Shown here: positions 49,663-61,215 of the stretch, piece by piece
How the letters are laid out: each line of letters begins with the position of its first letter
How positions within the stretch are numbered: position 1 is the stretch's first letter
NCBI GenBank assembly: GCA_021229015.1
Contig: CM037789.1
Span: 27,491,480-27,555,479 of the forward strand
Direction of reading: 5' to 3'
DNA: 64,000 bases
DNA from: Solen grandis
Lineage: Eukaryota; Mollusca; Bivalvia; Adapedonta; Solenidae
Program-made: the position numbers and the translations under genes
The notes under the pieces: generated by a model
The model's input: only the letters and a program-made list of their open reading frames with translations
Told to the model about the DNA's origin: nothing
The model's database searches: none

Positions 49663-51254
49663 AGATTTTAGACTTCATAAATATAAAGGGTCAGAGTATC
49701 AAGGTTTATCATTTTTACTAATTTATATATAGGGCATTGAAATCATTTCCATAGTCTAGCGTTCTGTTATCTACAGCTCTTGTTCAATATTTAGTTTAAA
49801 TATATGTATTTAATTTTGATTATCGTTTTCTAATGTTTAATAAAAAAAAATGAAAACTATCTTTTCTTGTTTTTTAAAAGATACTGACCACATACCCCGC
49901 TTTATAAACAGCTTAGAATCCAGCATATAACCTATTTGGATTACAATCTAGCGCTTTTATTCCAAATGTTAGATGTGCAATTTATTTCCGCGCGTTGGAT
50001 CCCGTATTGCCGAATTCTATGTGGACCACACGGAACTATTTTCTCCATCACTATCGGCTTTCGGGGGAAACCTATGTACGAGTGAGTATTGATTTACGTA
50101 TTTCTTTGTTAATTGAATTATTGTTTGTGTATTATTTGCTTGTATTTTATTATTTATTTTTACTTTTAAAAATTTGAAGAGCAAAGCGAAACTTATTATT
50201 TAATTAAATAAGATATTTCATGACTAGACGGCAAGCGGCACAAATACTTGCGTCGGATAATCAACGGGAGCACTAAACAGTGCGGATTCATTGTTCACGT
50301 TATGCGTATATCAGAATGATTTTTAAATTGTATTACAGTAAAAGTAAATCCCAGTTAGCAGCCACATTTGGCTGGGGTTAGAATAGTTATTGTTTGACCG
50401 TTCGACTAATTAATTACAACAATACATGAGATAAAGACTATTGCAATATTAGGAGCGTCGAACTTCCAGGCCACTTTACCCTTATTTATTCTTTAAATCA
50501 GTCTCGTATCAGACTACCTCAATATCAAATACGGGTGATAGGGATTCCGAAGAATGACTTATTTATAATATTCATATTTAAATATTGGTAATTTACTTTC
50601 ATTTCGATATTAGGTCTGCGTTTTGAAATACTGTTGACCCCGAAGTCCAAAGCCGTTCTTTTGATAATTTAATATATCACATGTACTTGCTACCACTGTT
50701 TCTAAATTAACCTATATATGTTATGATGTATAATATAATATGTCTGGTTATAATAATTATAAGAGGGTTAATTAATTGTAACTTACAGTTCGCTTATTTT
50801 TCATGTAACTTGATATATATATATGCATATCTACAACCGGTGAACACATTTTATCAGTAGACCGATCAATCATGACAGAGTAAATAGGAAAGTACTTTTG
50901 CGCATGCGCAATATGTATTTGACGTACTATATCTCTGTCGATAAATACAGAAAGATCAAGAATTTATTTTATTTTATTCTACTTTTGTATTTATCTTTTT
51001 TTAATTTATGTTAAGTATTTATTTTTAAATGGAGTTTTGTATCATTGAAACATCCGTCAACGCTATAATCACGAAGTGCATATCTGATAATGAGTAGATA
51101 AAAAAACGAGAACCGTTTCTAGATAAGATGTCATACATTAACATTATATAAAGAGCGGTGTCGGGTATTTCAATATGTCGGCTATTCTCGGATACTGCTG
51201 CATTTCTTCCCCTAATTGTAAATATATCCATATTTCAAGTGCATGCATTTTTTT
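49435..51254. other. non-coding DNA with (ATC)n microsatellite
   Basis: A SINE tail fragment (GGGACGTTAAACCCAACAAA) lies at about 49540-49565, and (ATC)n at about 49630-49662. No supported gene follows. Confidence 0.4.
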
Positions 51255-51623
51255 TAAAGGCACATTTTCACTCAGATAATAGCTGTTGGCAAGTGATGAT
51301 GTGCGCAGGATGAACAGAATAATTTCAATTATTTTTGTATGTACTACTTAAGCCTTTTACCTAGAGCGCACAATCTTATTACCTTCTAGCGCTCCGGGCA
51401 ATACACAAATCAAGTTTGTTTAAACGGGAACTATCTGACTTATGTGCATGAGCCGTCCTTCTTGTGTTTAATTGTATTATTTCGTGACATGTAAGTATGT
51501 GAAAGAATTACATCCTGTAAAAGCCACTCTGTATCTGTAAAAACAAGATAAAAATCACAACATTGGTTTCTGAACATTTTTGTATCATTCTAGATTCATC
51601 AATATCAAGATTTAGCATAAAAT

Positions 51624-52291
51624 TGATAACATGTTAAATTTCCTGTCAGTGATGTAACACTGTGAATCTGTAGATTTAATTATTGATTGTCCGACTGTGC
51701 CCCGGTATCTGGTTAATTATGTTGAGGAACTGTATGGGGCTCTTACACAATGATGAGTAAGTCCTTTTGTTATTAATGAGATTTTATTTTCTTCTTTTCT
51801 TTTCTTCTGTGGCAATCCACAAATTCAAATAACAACAATAATATAGTCCGTGAAAACACAGTAGTATATTATAATAATAATAACGATGATGGTTATCCAC
51901 ATAATATCCGTGAAATCACAGTAAAAATCAATATCAAATATCATTTAATAAGTTTCGTTAGGAAATCCTAAATAGAGGTATTTCCTCTTTGAAAGCCAAA
52001 ATTCGAATCCTTTTACTTTCACAAAGAAAAGTTTCGTCTATCCGGGACGGGGGTGACAGACAAGCCACGTGACCAGTTTAATGCGATTAGCGATTAATTG
52101 CGCAATGTGTGAATTGCAGACACGCTAAACATGCCATGATACCCTGGCGTTTTTATAACACTTATCTATGACAGATAGACAAAGAATGTATCACGTGGCT
52201 GAGACGAAATGTTGAAAGAAAGAAAGTATGAATAAAGAAATGCTTAATTATTGTTATAATAAAAAAAGAAATATATTTTACCGGTGTAGCA
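51624..52291 (-). repeat. LTR, 3' LTR on the element's strand
   Basis: 668 bp. About 80 bp shorter than the other LTR near the CCGGTGTAGCA end (after GCTTAATTATTGT). Otherwise it differs at only a handful of positions, for example CTATCCGGGA against CTACCCGGGA. Confidence 0.85.
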
Positions 52292-52593
52292 TATCCTACC
52301 GCCCCGGGAAAAATAATCGCGTCCTCGCGATTCAATAAAACATATACGGTCTTAAATAAACATAAAATTGCACAATAAGAATATAATTCATTTTTTGCAT
52401 AGTATTACGTGGAAATGTTGTATAAAAGCAATGAAAAGTACATGCACATTATGTCAAAAGCGAAAGAAAATTTATTGATGAATGATAAGATTATTTTGAA
52501 TAGTAATTATAAGCAATATAAAAAGATATTTCAATTTACAAATGTTCTGTAGCAGGAATAAATTCTGTGTCCATGGTCACTGCCATTCGTTTG

Positions 52594-53622
52594 TTAAAAT
52601 GAATGGTGGTAACGATATTGCTGCTGGTGATTGTAGGGGTCCTGTTGTTGTTGTTGTTGTTGATGATGATAGTGATTCTGATGGTGTTGTTGCTTATGGT
52701 AGGGTTGTTGTAGCTGAAGATGTGGGGTAGATGTGTTCCGGAGTTGTTCCTCCTGCTGTCTAACCGTCTGCTTCAATTCGCCGATGACTTCAAGAAGATG
52801 CTTTTTTGCTCTCTCGAAAGCTTGTTCACGCTCGTGACCTTCAACAAGTATTTCATATTTAATTTGTTGAAGATTTGCGATTTCTTTTTCTTGTTGTTGA
52901 ATTTGAGACGTGAGATTTATTTGCGAACATTTATGTCCTTCATTTTCTAATTCTATGGCATTTATCTTGTTAAGAAGATATGCACAATATGGATACAGAT
53001 CACCATCCTCAATAATTTTTCCAAGATCGTTTTGAAGTATATGGTCAACAAAATACTGATCGTACTCATTGTCCGTTTGAGTAACGACCTCGATACCGGC
53101 GGACACAGTGGGCGGTGTTAGAGTTTGAACGGTGTCTATGTTGTCCATGTCGAAGTCCTTTTGGCACTCCGCTTCCGTTGTGGACTTTGGTGAAACTGGA
53201 GAATTAGTAGTCTTTGTCGCTGTCACATCAATTGAGCAGTTAGTCTGCAAATCGCCTATTTCTTTATTCGAGATGCAGTAGTAGGCCGTATTTTCGGCCG
53301 TTTTCCGTCGCACGAACTCTGTCATTCGCCTTTTATCACGTGCTGCTTTTCTGGCCTGGTTGAATGAAGAAGAATAATAATTTGACCTTTTCGGTCTGTA
53401 TACGCTGCTCCTTTGGCAAGCGAAATAATCACGACAAACACAACGAATATTATATCCAGGCACTAAAACAGAATCACGATGATGGCGATGATGACGTTGG
53501 TGGGGAAATCTTTGATGTTTCGGAGGTCCATAGCAGGGTCGGAGGTCCATCTGCTGGTTGGGGTTGTAACACTCGCTTGGCATCGTTGAGAGGTGGGGAT
53601 CGTTGTAATTTAAAATATACAA
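52594..53622 (-). CDS. 342-residue coiled-coil protein inside the LTR element, function unknown
   Basis: The start codon lies 24 bases inside the 5' LTR boundary, consistent with expression from the LTR. Residues 1-60 are Pro/His-rich. CVCRDYFAC at 61-69 could bind metal but is no full zinc knuckle. A basic stretch (ARKAARDKRRMTEFVRRK, ~90-107) is reminiscent of gag-like or nucleic-acid-binding ORFs of invertebrate retroelements. A Ser/Thr-rich segment spans ~125-185. Residues ~216-296 form a strong coiled coil (INAIELENEG, QQQEKEIANLQQ, GELKQTVRQQEEQL). The C-terminus is Gln/His-rich (CAG/CAT/CAA runs). No retroviral protease (DTG/DSG), RT (YxDD) or integrase signature is present. It may be a gag-type protein serving a partner element, or a captured host gene. 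It ends 302 bases before the other LTR. Long, intact and alone, it is likely to be a real gene. Confidence 0.75.
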   Translation of the reverse strand: MYILNYNDPHLSTMPSECYNPNQQMDLRPCYGPPKHQRFPHQRHHRHHRDSVLVPGYNIRCVCRDYFACQRSSVYRPKRSNYYSSSFNQARKAARDKRRMTEFVRRKTAENTAYYCISNKEIGDLQTNCSIDVTATKTTNSPVSPKSTTEAECQKDFDMDNIDTVQTLTPPTVSAGIEVVTQTDNEYDQYFVDHILQNDLGKIIEDGDLYPYCAYLLNKINAIELENEGHKCSQINLTSQIQQQEKEIANLQQIKYEILVEGHEREQAFERAKKHLLEVIGELKQTVRQQEEQLRNTSTPHLQLQQPYHKQQHHQNHYHHQQQQQQQDPYNHQQQYRYHHSF

Positions 53623-53630
53623 ATTACAAA

Positions 53631-53644
53631 CCGGTTCTCGACCA
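53631..53644 (-). other. candidate primer-binding site
   Basis: On the minus strand TGGTCGAGAACCGG begins two bases after the LTR's terminal CA. TGG(T) is complementary to a tRNA 3' (A)CCA end. The plus-strand junction (TATCCTACCG after 52291) has no such site, which supports minus orientation. The matching tRNA is not known to me. Confidence 0.5.
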
Positions 53645-53646
53645 AT

Positions 53647-54394
53647 TGCTAACAGGTTAAATTTCCTGTCAGTGATGTAACACTGTGAATCTGTAGATTT
53701 AATTATTGATTGTCCGACTGTGCCCCGGTATCTGGTTAATTATGTTGAGGAACTGTATGGGGCTCTTACACAATGATGAGTAAGTCCTTTTGTTATTAAT
53801 GAGATTTTATTTTCTTCTTTTCTTTTCTTCTGTGGCAATCCACAAATTCAAATAACAACAATAATATAGTCCGTGAAAACACAGTAGTATATTATAATAA
53901 TAATAACGATGATGGTTATCCACATAAATGTCCGTGAAACCACAGTAAAAATCAATATCAAATATCATTTAATAAGTTTCGTTAGGAAATCCTAAATAGA
54001 GGTATTTCCTCTTTGAAAGCCAAAATTCGAATCCTTTTACTTTCACAAAGAAAAGTTTCGTCTACCCGGGACGGGGGTGACAGACAAGCCACGTGACCAG
54101 TTTAATGCGATTAGCGATTAATTGCGCAATATGTGAATTGCAGACACGCTAAACATGCCATGATACCCTGGCGTTTTTATAACACTTATCTATGACAGAT
54201 AGACAAAGAATGTATCACGTGGCTGAGACGAAATGTTGAAAGAAAGAAAGTATGAATAAAGAAATGCTTAATTATTGTATCATATAAAATATCAATATTA
54301 CTTTTCAAATTTAATTATAGAAAAACAAATAATTGTAACAGTTGAAAGTACAAAGCTACTGGTAAAATATGAGAAATATCTTACCGGTGTAGCA
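53647..54394 (-). repeat. LTR, 5' LTR on the element's strand
   Basis: 748 bp. Begins TGCTAACAGG and ends CCGGTGTAGCA on the plus strand. Includes about 80 bp (54273-54365) absent from the other LTR. Confidence 0.85.
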
Positions 54395-54797
54395 AAATAC
54401 TAACGTTATTTGCGCAATACTTCATTATCAATCAAGACATTGTTATCATGAACTGCATGCTTAATTAGAGCTTTCGGGGCGCATGAAAAAAAAACAAACA
54501 AAAAAAAACACACACACAAAAAAAAAACAGGTGTGGCATCTTCATCTTCATGATATATAGGGAAAAACTAGACCTGTAGCCCAGGCATTAACCTTGAACT
54601 TCATTAATACTCGCGTGCTTATGTCTTAGTGAATAGCTGTTTATTGGAAACGTTATCGGGTCTGGGCAATGCATCAAATTGTGTGTGTCTGAGGTAAAGG
54701 ATTGTTTTAGCAACACTTTTATGCTTTTTTCAACCTAAGCATCATCTAGCAATTTGTAATAGCGCTTTTCTACCCCTACCACTACAACAACAGCTAC

Positions 54798-55105
54798 ACC
54801 GACCCCGGTGGCCGAATGCTTAGAGCGTTCACATCGGAAGCGGGAGGTCGTGGGTTCGATCCCCGGCCGCGACATATCAAAGTCATAAAAATTGATACTG
54901 GTATAGCTCTCTTGCTTGGCTCTCAGCATATAAGGATAGTTCCAGGACTGGTTGACCAGGTGTCAGGATAATGTGACTGGGCGTAGTATCATGCCACATG
55001 TCTACGGCATGATACTGCAGTGTGGCAGCACTATATCTGTTTCAAGTAGATATCGTCTCCAAATGACTGAAATATTGTGGTTGGGACGTTAAACCCAACA
55101 AACAA
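54798..55105 (+). repeat. tRNA-derived SINE, full length, within B block
   Basis: Orthologous to the copy at 26933. Head CGGTGGCCGAATGCTTAGAG, body, GGGACGTTAAACCCAAC and (CAAA)n tail. Confidence 0.85.
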
Positions 55106-56872
55106 ACAAACAACAGCAACAATAAACTAACCATTATCATCACTACTATGACCACCACAACTATTATCATAACCATTACTTGTAGTGGTAGATCCGCCAT
55201 CATTATCGGCAGTATTTAGAAATTTAGCATGGTAAGGATTGATGGTTCATAGCCCCACTCACAAACTCACAATGTATTCCTCTTATTACGAACAAAAAAT
55301 ATATACTCGTGTTTATATTATGACAAAGGAATTACCTGTACAAAATTTGATATAAATAACAGTTTAATTGATTTCATTTGTTGTTTTAAATCGTAAGTAC
55401 GATTTATAGCTTTTTTCAAACTTTTAAACGCTACTAAAATACATATGTACTTTATCAAAATTTTAAGGCTATCCATCCGTCATTAAATTATAATCATGGT
55501 CCTTCAGATGCTTAAAAAGTCTTCAGTGAATATTCAAGCATCAACTGACTTGGAGTTATAGACTGCTTTGCTTTAAGTCTATAAAGGCTTACATTTACAA
55601 TAGATTCCCAAGATCACTTGATGAACCATGGCCACAATTTAATGTTGTTTGGATTACCTTAAGAATCTCCATAGTCTCTCATAACCATTAAATATATATG
55701 TTAAAACACCGATATACATGTAATAAATTGGATACAATCAATAACATCTCGAAGGCGTATGTTACTGTATCAATTATTTTACTATATAGACAAAGAATGA
55801 AAATTGAAACTAGCGGAGAGGATTTTCTTAAACTTTGCATGATTATAGAGTATAATACTAGAAAATATTAATGGAAACAATTGAGAGTCCCATTCTACCC
55901 TTTAGTTATTTTCCCTGGAAGTGAGTATTTTTGCTCTTTTCTGTCATTTTCCCAAAACCAAGATTATTTTCACATTTTTGTTTGTTGTTTCATTTCTAGT
56001 CATTATAAAATGTTAATACAATTCTATCCAGTAGGATTTTCATTTTGTTTCATTAAGTAAACATGCAGGTGTTTTTCTTGGAAAAAGATATGTATATTTA
56101 TATATATGTATGTATATTTCTATATATTCCCGAATGCAACTATGGTATAAAATCTGTTGCATAGAATTTCTAAAACTTTACATCGAGTTAAAATCAAATG
56201 AGGTATTGCTAGCCATAATATTGAGTTATCTACCTTTCTTTAATATCTTAATTGTCAGAAGAAAGAAATACCTTGATCTTTAGGATTTCAAAGAAGACTG
56301 GAATGAGAATATCACTAAAAATAATAACTGCAGTTCTCATATGATAACAACGTTATGCTATGTCCTAAGTTAACATCATCACCGTTTAAACATTTTTTTT
56401 TCTGATATGGTATCAATTAGGTGATGCCAAACAGCATAGATATGCTTGTCGAGTGTTTTTGCGATCATTAAAATATCCCTTGTCCTGTGTTTCAAGATTA
56501 AATTGTTTAATAAATTTCTTAAATGAGCAAAGAAATGATACCCGGCTGATAAGTCAGAAGTACGTTTTTATCTAGGACACATGGGTGAGAATATCGCTAA
56601 AGTTAATTACTTTTAGCCCCTATATAGACACGACAGTGGTATTCAGTATTCACATTTGTATTATTTTTTGGAACCTGCCGTGCTTGAATCGAAGCTATTC
56701 TAATAAACTGAATATAGATCAGGTTGATTTCGGTTTTTAATGCAGATGCAAAATGGATTTTCAGTCGCTACCATACTTGTCAGATATTAAAGTAAGTTGC
56801 AATTATTAATTAGGTTTTAACTCACGTAAAACTTTACGGGAAGCAAGTTCGTACAACTTATTCTAATCCATC

Positions 56873-56970
56873 TTGACGGTATCTGGGTTGGACCAGTACT
56901 TTGCGCCAGGGAAGATCATGAAAAGTCCTTGCCCCCAACGGAGTTTGCCGATCTTTACCGATGGATTACG
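56873..56970 (-). repeat. second-family SINE remnant in B block
   Basis: Counterpart of 28545-28640 (GGGTTGGACCAGTACTTTGC, GGCGCCGTTC), 170 bases upstream of the third exon 1. Confidence 0.6.
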
Positions 56971-57138
56971 GCGCCGTTCAATTTTGTAAGTGTAAAGAGA
57001 ATTTATCTCTAGCGTTTTATCTGCATGTTTCTTTTCCGATTTTAACTTCATCATGTTTTTGAGATTTGAACATTCGTTTCAACAGAGGGAGTAAATTCAC
57101 TGCTGCAATCTAATCGGAAGTAATATCCACGTGACAAA

Positions 57139-59674
57139 ATGACGTCATTCAGTGTCAACCCCATTGAGGCTTTTAAGGAATTAGGAGAACACTATTCAGA
57201 GACGCAGGCTGTGTATGTCGGCTGGAAAACGGACGTTAATCTTCGACCTTCTGCCTGTCTAAAGGACAAGGTAACATTTAAGCTTTGTCAACATGGTATC
57301 GAATATCGTCGGATACCAACGCCGATCTGTCGATACCATCTATTGGTCGTTGGATATTACAAATGTATTTCGTCGTTTTAGAGTGTGTTGAATTAAGCCA
57401 CTCCATTGGTTCCATCGCGGTTTTACAAAGCAATGTAAGCCAAGCAAGGCACGTTTTCAATGGTCGATATTTTTGTCAACGACTGCTGTAAATCGACGTT
57501 TTGCTATAATTGTTTAACTATTTTTTTTTCTACCCATATCTGGGTCTATTGATTTAAATAAAAAAGTATAGGATTAATTCTATTCAGACATTATTACAGG
57601 CAAAAGAAGGCGGAAGCGAGCTTAATATGCGTAGGCTTGGATTCTTAATTGAAATTTCAAAATATTAGATCGAAATTTGTCTCAAAAACTGATTTTGTCC
57701 ATTAGTTCGATCTACTTTGTAAAAGCAAAAACAAGACAAAAAAATAAAGAATGAAAAAGAAATCTTTTGCAATAAATCGCTAATAAATTTGAACTTCATA
57801 TCTTCAGATCGGTCATAATCTAAATAGAAAGCCTGTTACTTTGTTATATATTGAAAACTCAGGAATAAAAAATGTTTAAAGTACAGCATGTACCAGCTAA
57901 AATGCAATGTCTCATTTTTTTCTACTCAGATTCTCGATACTGACCCCCACGTGTATACATACTACAGTTCCCTGCAATACTCCCTATTCGAGACTGGTCG
58001 ACCGGAAACGGTGGACCGCACGGGCACGCCACGTGCCGACCACACGACGGAGCGGATTGTAATTGCCGTGTTGTCCTCACCGGTCGAGTGTATGAGCATT
58101 TTGTTGGAAGGTAGGGAATTGTCTGTCTGTCTTTATTTTTGAGTGCATTTAATGATACACTACAGAAAGAACGGTGCACTACTCCTTCACACCCCTTTTT
58201 ACACATTATAAAATGTAGAAGTCCCCCTAAGTTTGTGGCCATCTGGAGCTTCAAAATCATCAGAGAACATCTTTCTCTCTTACCATGTATAAAACAGATT
58301 TGACTGAATATCTTATTATGACTGCTAAGTTGGAAAGAATCTATAAAGATATTTATCCATACAATTACGTTTACGCTCGCTACGCTCGCTTCAGACTTCT
58401 AGACCAGTATCTGTAAAAAAATGTCTTAATATATATGCTTTGTACTACTATTAAAATGTCTTAACACTCCCCCCCCCCCTCCTTTAGGTTAATAAAACAA
58501 CTGAATTCCGGCCAAATATTTTAACAGAATAACGGTATTGAAATATTTCATGCTTGATAAAACTTTTATTTCTTCAAAATACAGATTTTATTTTTACATA
58601 CCCAGACATATCTAAGCAGTGATCATCTCAGCGTACAATGGAATGGTTCCATATTACCTGTCTTGGAAGGGATGAAGCAAGCGCTTCTAGACCTATCAAT
58701 TCCTCCCTCAATGCATCTAACAGCAGTCTGTCCCTATAATCAACATAACTTCCTCATCAAAACTTGAAGCAGCGTCTGGTGCAGGACCACAACCGGTCCA
58801 CTTTTTTTAAATTCATGCTTCCAGTCATATTATTCAATTTCCACACTACATCTCCTGTGAAACTTTTTTCTTTTACAGCTGACATTGTTAAATATCTCCA
58901 CAAAGTGTATTCATGTTTTTGATTTTGTCGCCTTTGTAAGCATTTGGATCTAGGTTGGAAAATTATCTGTTTACAATATGTTTACAATAAATACATGTTG
59001 TCCGAAGCTGGAGCACAGCAATCGAAAACTTAGATTTTCTTTTACAGCCTCCATTTAAAAATACCCAAGTTACAGATATTGCAACAAATCATTACCTACA
59101 CAAATGCTATTAACATGACAACTCTTATAAAAACATGTGGTTTCCCAAGTTTTGATCACGTCGATATATTAACTCAGTGAAAACATGTTGCATAGCGATT
59201 CGACAAAGTTACAACTTGATATGATAACACATTGGAAACGTCTTAGAAACATATGTTAAAATAAATCTTAATATTACTATATTGTGGTCATAACTTCATC
59301 CCGTACTGATAAAGTGAAACGGGTCTTTGGTGACAAAGACGAGCTTTGGTTAAGTCGAAAAGGTAACAACACTTGAGATTAAATTAACCGAGGAGTACTC
59401 ATTTGACTTTGGTTAACAATTTCTACCACGACCAGGTGGCCGACAGTTTCCCGATGGGTTCCACTTGATCCTTTCCCCCTCCTGGATCAGTAAGGTTCCT
59501 TCCCAGAGCTCCCCGGGTCTATACACGCTCCTCGTGCACAAGGCAATCACGTTCCATCGTGAGGGTTATTCCTACATTGATGAGTTCACCATTCCCCGTC
59601 ACTTGACCTACCAGTTGAACTATTTCACCTACAACATTACCGGTGGACAGAGAAGTGATGGCAATGAACTGGAG
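57139..59674 (+). CDS. partial second carnosine synthase-like gene, exons 1-3 only
   Basis: Exons 57139-57270, 57930-58110 and 59436-59674 have the same lengths (132, 181, 239), phases and splice sites as the first three exons of the gene at 30418, and carry no stop or frameshift. They encode ~184 residues (MTSFSVNPIEAFKELGEH; DPHVYTYYSSLQYSLFETG; GRQFPDGFHLILSPSWISK). The protein is roughly 90% like its partner, but introns 1 and 2 are clearly diverged, so this is a paralogue and not the other allele of that stretch. Counterparts of exons 4-13 are not found between 59675 and 64000. A 100-N gap begins 380 bases downstream, so the gene is either truncated in nature or broken by misassembly. 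These exons contain neither ATP-grasp module, so alone they would not make an active ligase. Confidence 0.75.
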
Positions 59675-59941
59675 GTAAATAAGGCTTTTTTCTTTGGATA
59701 CTGAATCTGCTTTTGAAGTTTTTGGTTGAAGCATATGCATATTAAAGTAAATGAAATGATTCTAATTATTTAAGTTACTACATAGAATTTTCTGCTGAAG
59801 TTATAAATAAGAAAAGGAAAGGGAGTCACTCTTTTGTTCTGGCTTTCGAAAAACGCCTTCCTAATTTAATATCTTTAGAAATAGTATGTTTGAATTGATT
59901 TTGTTCATTTTTTTTATTCTTATTATTTTAGTAGCTAGTCC

Positions 59942-60054
59942 CACGTGCATGCTGAGCAGTAGAAGTATGAAGAAGGAAATTTAAGATTAGGTTTTTGTCC
60001 AAATCACCATCATCAGCATGTAATAATTTTACATTATGAAAAAAAATGATTGAT
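59942..60054 (+). repeat. dispersed repeat ending at the gap
   Basis: Second copy of 49314-49434, cut by the N run. Confidence 0.8.
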
Positions 60055-60154
60055 NNNNNNNNNNNNNNNNNNNNNNNNNNNNNNNNNNNNNNNNNNNNNN
60101 NNNNNNNNNNNNNNNNNNNNNNNNNNNNNNNNNNNNNNNNNNNNNNNNNNNNNN
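60055..60154. other. scaffold gap, 100 N
   Basis: Exactly 100 N, between two repeats. Confidence 0.98.
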
Positions 60155-60225
60155 GTAATCAGCTGGACGTCGCTATATGATTGAAACACTATCGCAGTGA
60201 CGGTAAACCCCAATACAACAACATA
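60155..60225 (+). repeat. SINE 3' fragment after the gap
   Basis: CAGCTGGACGTCGCTATATG and ATTGAAACACTATCGCAGTG followed by GACGGTAAACC. Related to the ends of 9030-9265 and about 34095-34160. Confidence 0.5.
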
Positions 60226-60239
60226 CATGAAAAAAAAAA

Positions 60240-60588
60240 CAGGGGTTTTCTTAAGTGGACGCCAGCTTGCCCGTGCCAGGTGAAAATCACCATGGGCAAG
60301 TGATTTTTCCAAGGAGATAGCCCGTTGGGCCAGTTTATTTTCGTAAATGAAATTTTTCGTTTTTTTAAATTTATTTTCTACATTATATAGGGGGTGAGTT
60401 GCTTGCTAATTGTGTTTGATACACGTTAACTAAAATTCATCTTAATACTACACATATTTAGTTTTAAACATTAACAAACACTAACTAACTTAAAGATCGG
60501 ACAAGCTGTTTTCACTGGGGGCAAGGAAATGTTCAAAGTAACTTGCCCCCCTGGGCAAGAGAAAGTCAAATCCTTAAGGAAACCCCTG
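60240..60588. mobile_element. hAT-like MITE, ~349 bp
   Basis: Terminal inverted repeats CAGGGGTTTTCTTAAG and CTTAAGGAAACCCCTG. Inner GCTTGCCC / GGGCAAG words are also inverted. CAGGGG ends are usual for hAT elements, which make 8-bp duplications; the flanks (A-run and AAATATAT) agree only partly. No transposase ORF is present. Confidence 0.6.
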
Positions 60589-61215
60589 AAATATATATAT
60601 ATAAGATCCCGGATATCATCAATTTTTTAAATTTTGATTTCAAGCATTTCCATTTAGAGCAAAATGATCTCTTTTGCATCATCTTCATCGACAAGAAGAA
60701 GAAGCATACTAATTCTTTGATTCTTCTTTACCTTTTTGCTTATTACTGTCATTGTTTTTTGTTTTATATTGGTATGACATTTTCGTATCTGCTGCACATA
60801 GTGTCATAAAAACAAACTGCAAAATGGTCTGTTGTCATTATACTTGGAATCCCAACATCACAAAATTATCATTAATGCATTTACATTAAATAAAATTATA
60901 AATATTAATAATACAAAAGTTTCTTTAACATTATAACATTTGAAGTTATATGAAGAAAAAGTTTATCCTCCTAAACTATATGTATAACAACACTTAACAT
61001 TTGGCAAGTACATGGGGAAAAGCTGCATTCAAAAATAACCACCAAATGAGTGAACACATGTCATGGTTGTTACTAAATATTGCACTAAATATAGCACACA
61101 TGGGTTTCCCAAGGTACTGAATCACCAAGTGTCAATATTTTGACCATTATGAATTTTTATGTACTTTTGGTTTGTTCAAGGCATAATTTCTGTGAATTTT
61201 TGACTGACGTAGAAA
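60589..61215. other. non-coding DNA
   Basis: AT-rich. The 88-codon ORF at 60543-60809 starts within the MITE and has no recognisable content. Confidence 0.4.

Larger units (their letters stand above)
51624..54394 (-). mobile_element. 2.77-kb LTR element with a single ORF and no pol
   Basis: Direct terminal repeats 51624-52291 and 53647-54394 are almost identical where they align. Each starts TG(A/C)TAACA and ends GGTGTAGCA, that is TG...CA with a short inverted repeat. The element is flanked by AAAT (51620-51623 and 54395-54398), and the paralogous site at about 26515-26530 reads GCATAAAATGCTAACG without insertion. The ORF and the primer-binding-like site put the transcribed strand as minus. 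The internal region is only 1355 bp and holds one ORF; no reverse transcriptase, protease or integrase motif is visible. It is therefore non-autonomous or of a new type. Confidence 0.85.
51255..57840 (+). repeat. segmental duplication, downstream copy (B block)
   Basis: Partner of 26077-29460. Minus the 2775 bp of LTR element and target duplication, it is about 3.8 kb. The extra ~430 bp at 56161-56590 resembles the region upstream of the 30418 exon (CACTAAAAATAAT, GGGTGAGAATATC), so this block keeps sequence that the A block lost. Confidence 0.8.

Noticed and set aside
49995..50177. Short plus-strand ORF with a donor-like GTGAGT near 50090
   Set aside because: No partner exon and no homology recognised; too short to support.
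52542..52730. Plus-strand ORF rich in Val/Asp
   Set aside because: Antisense of the CAG/CAT repeats of the LTR-element ORF.
53364..53660. 98-codon plus-strand ORF
   Set aside because: Antisense shadow of the 342-codon ORF and crosses the LTR boundary.
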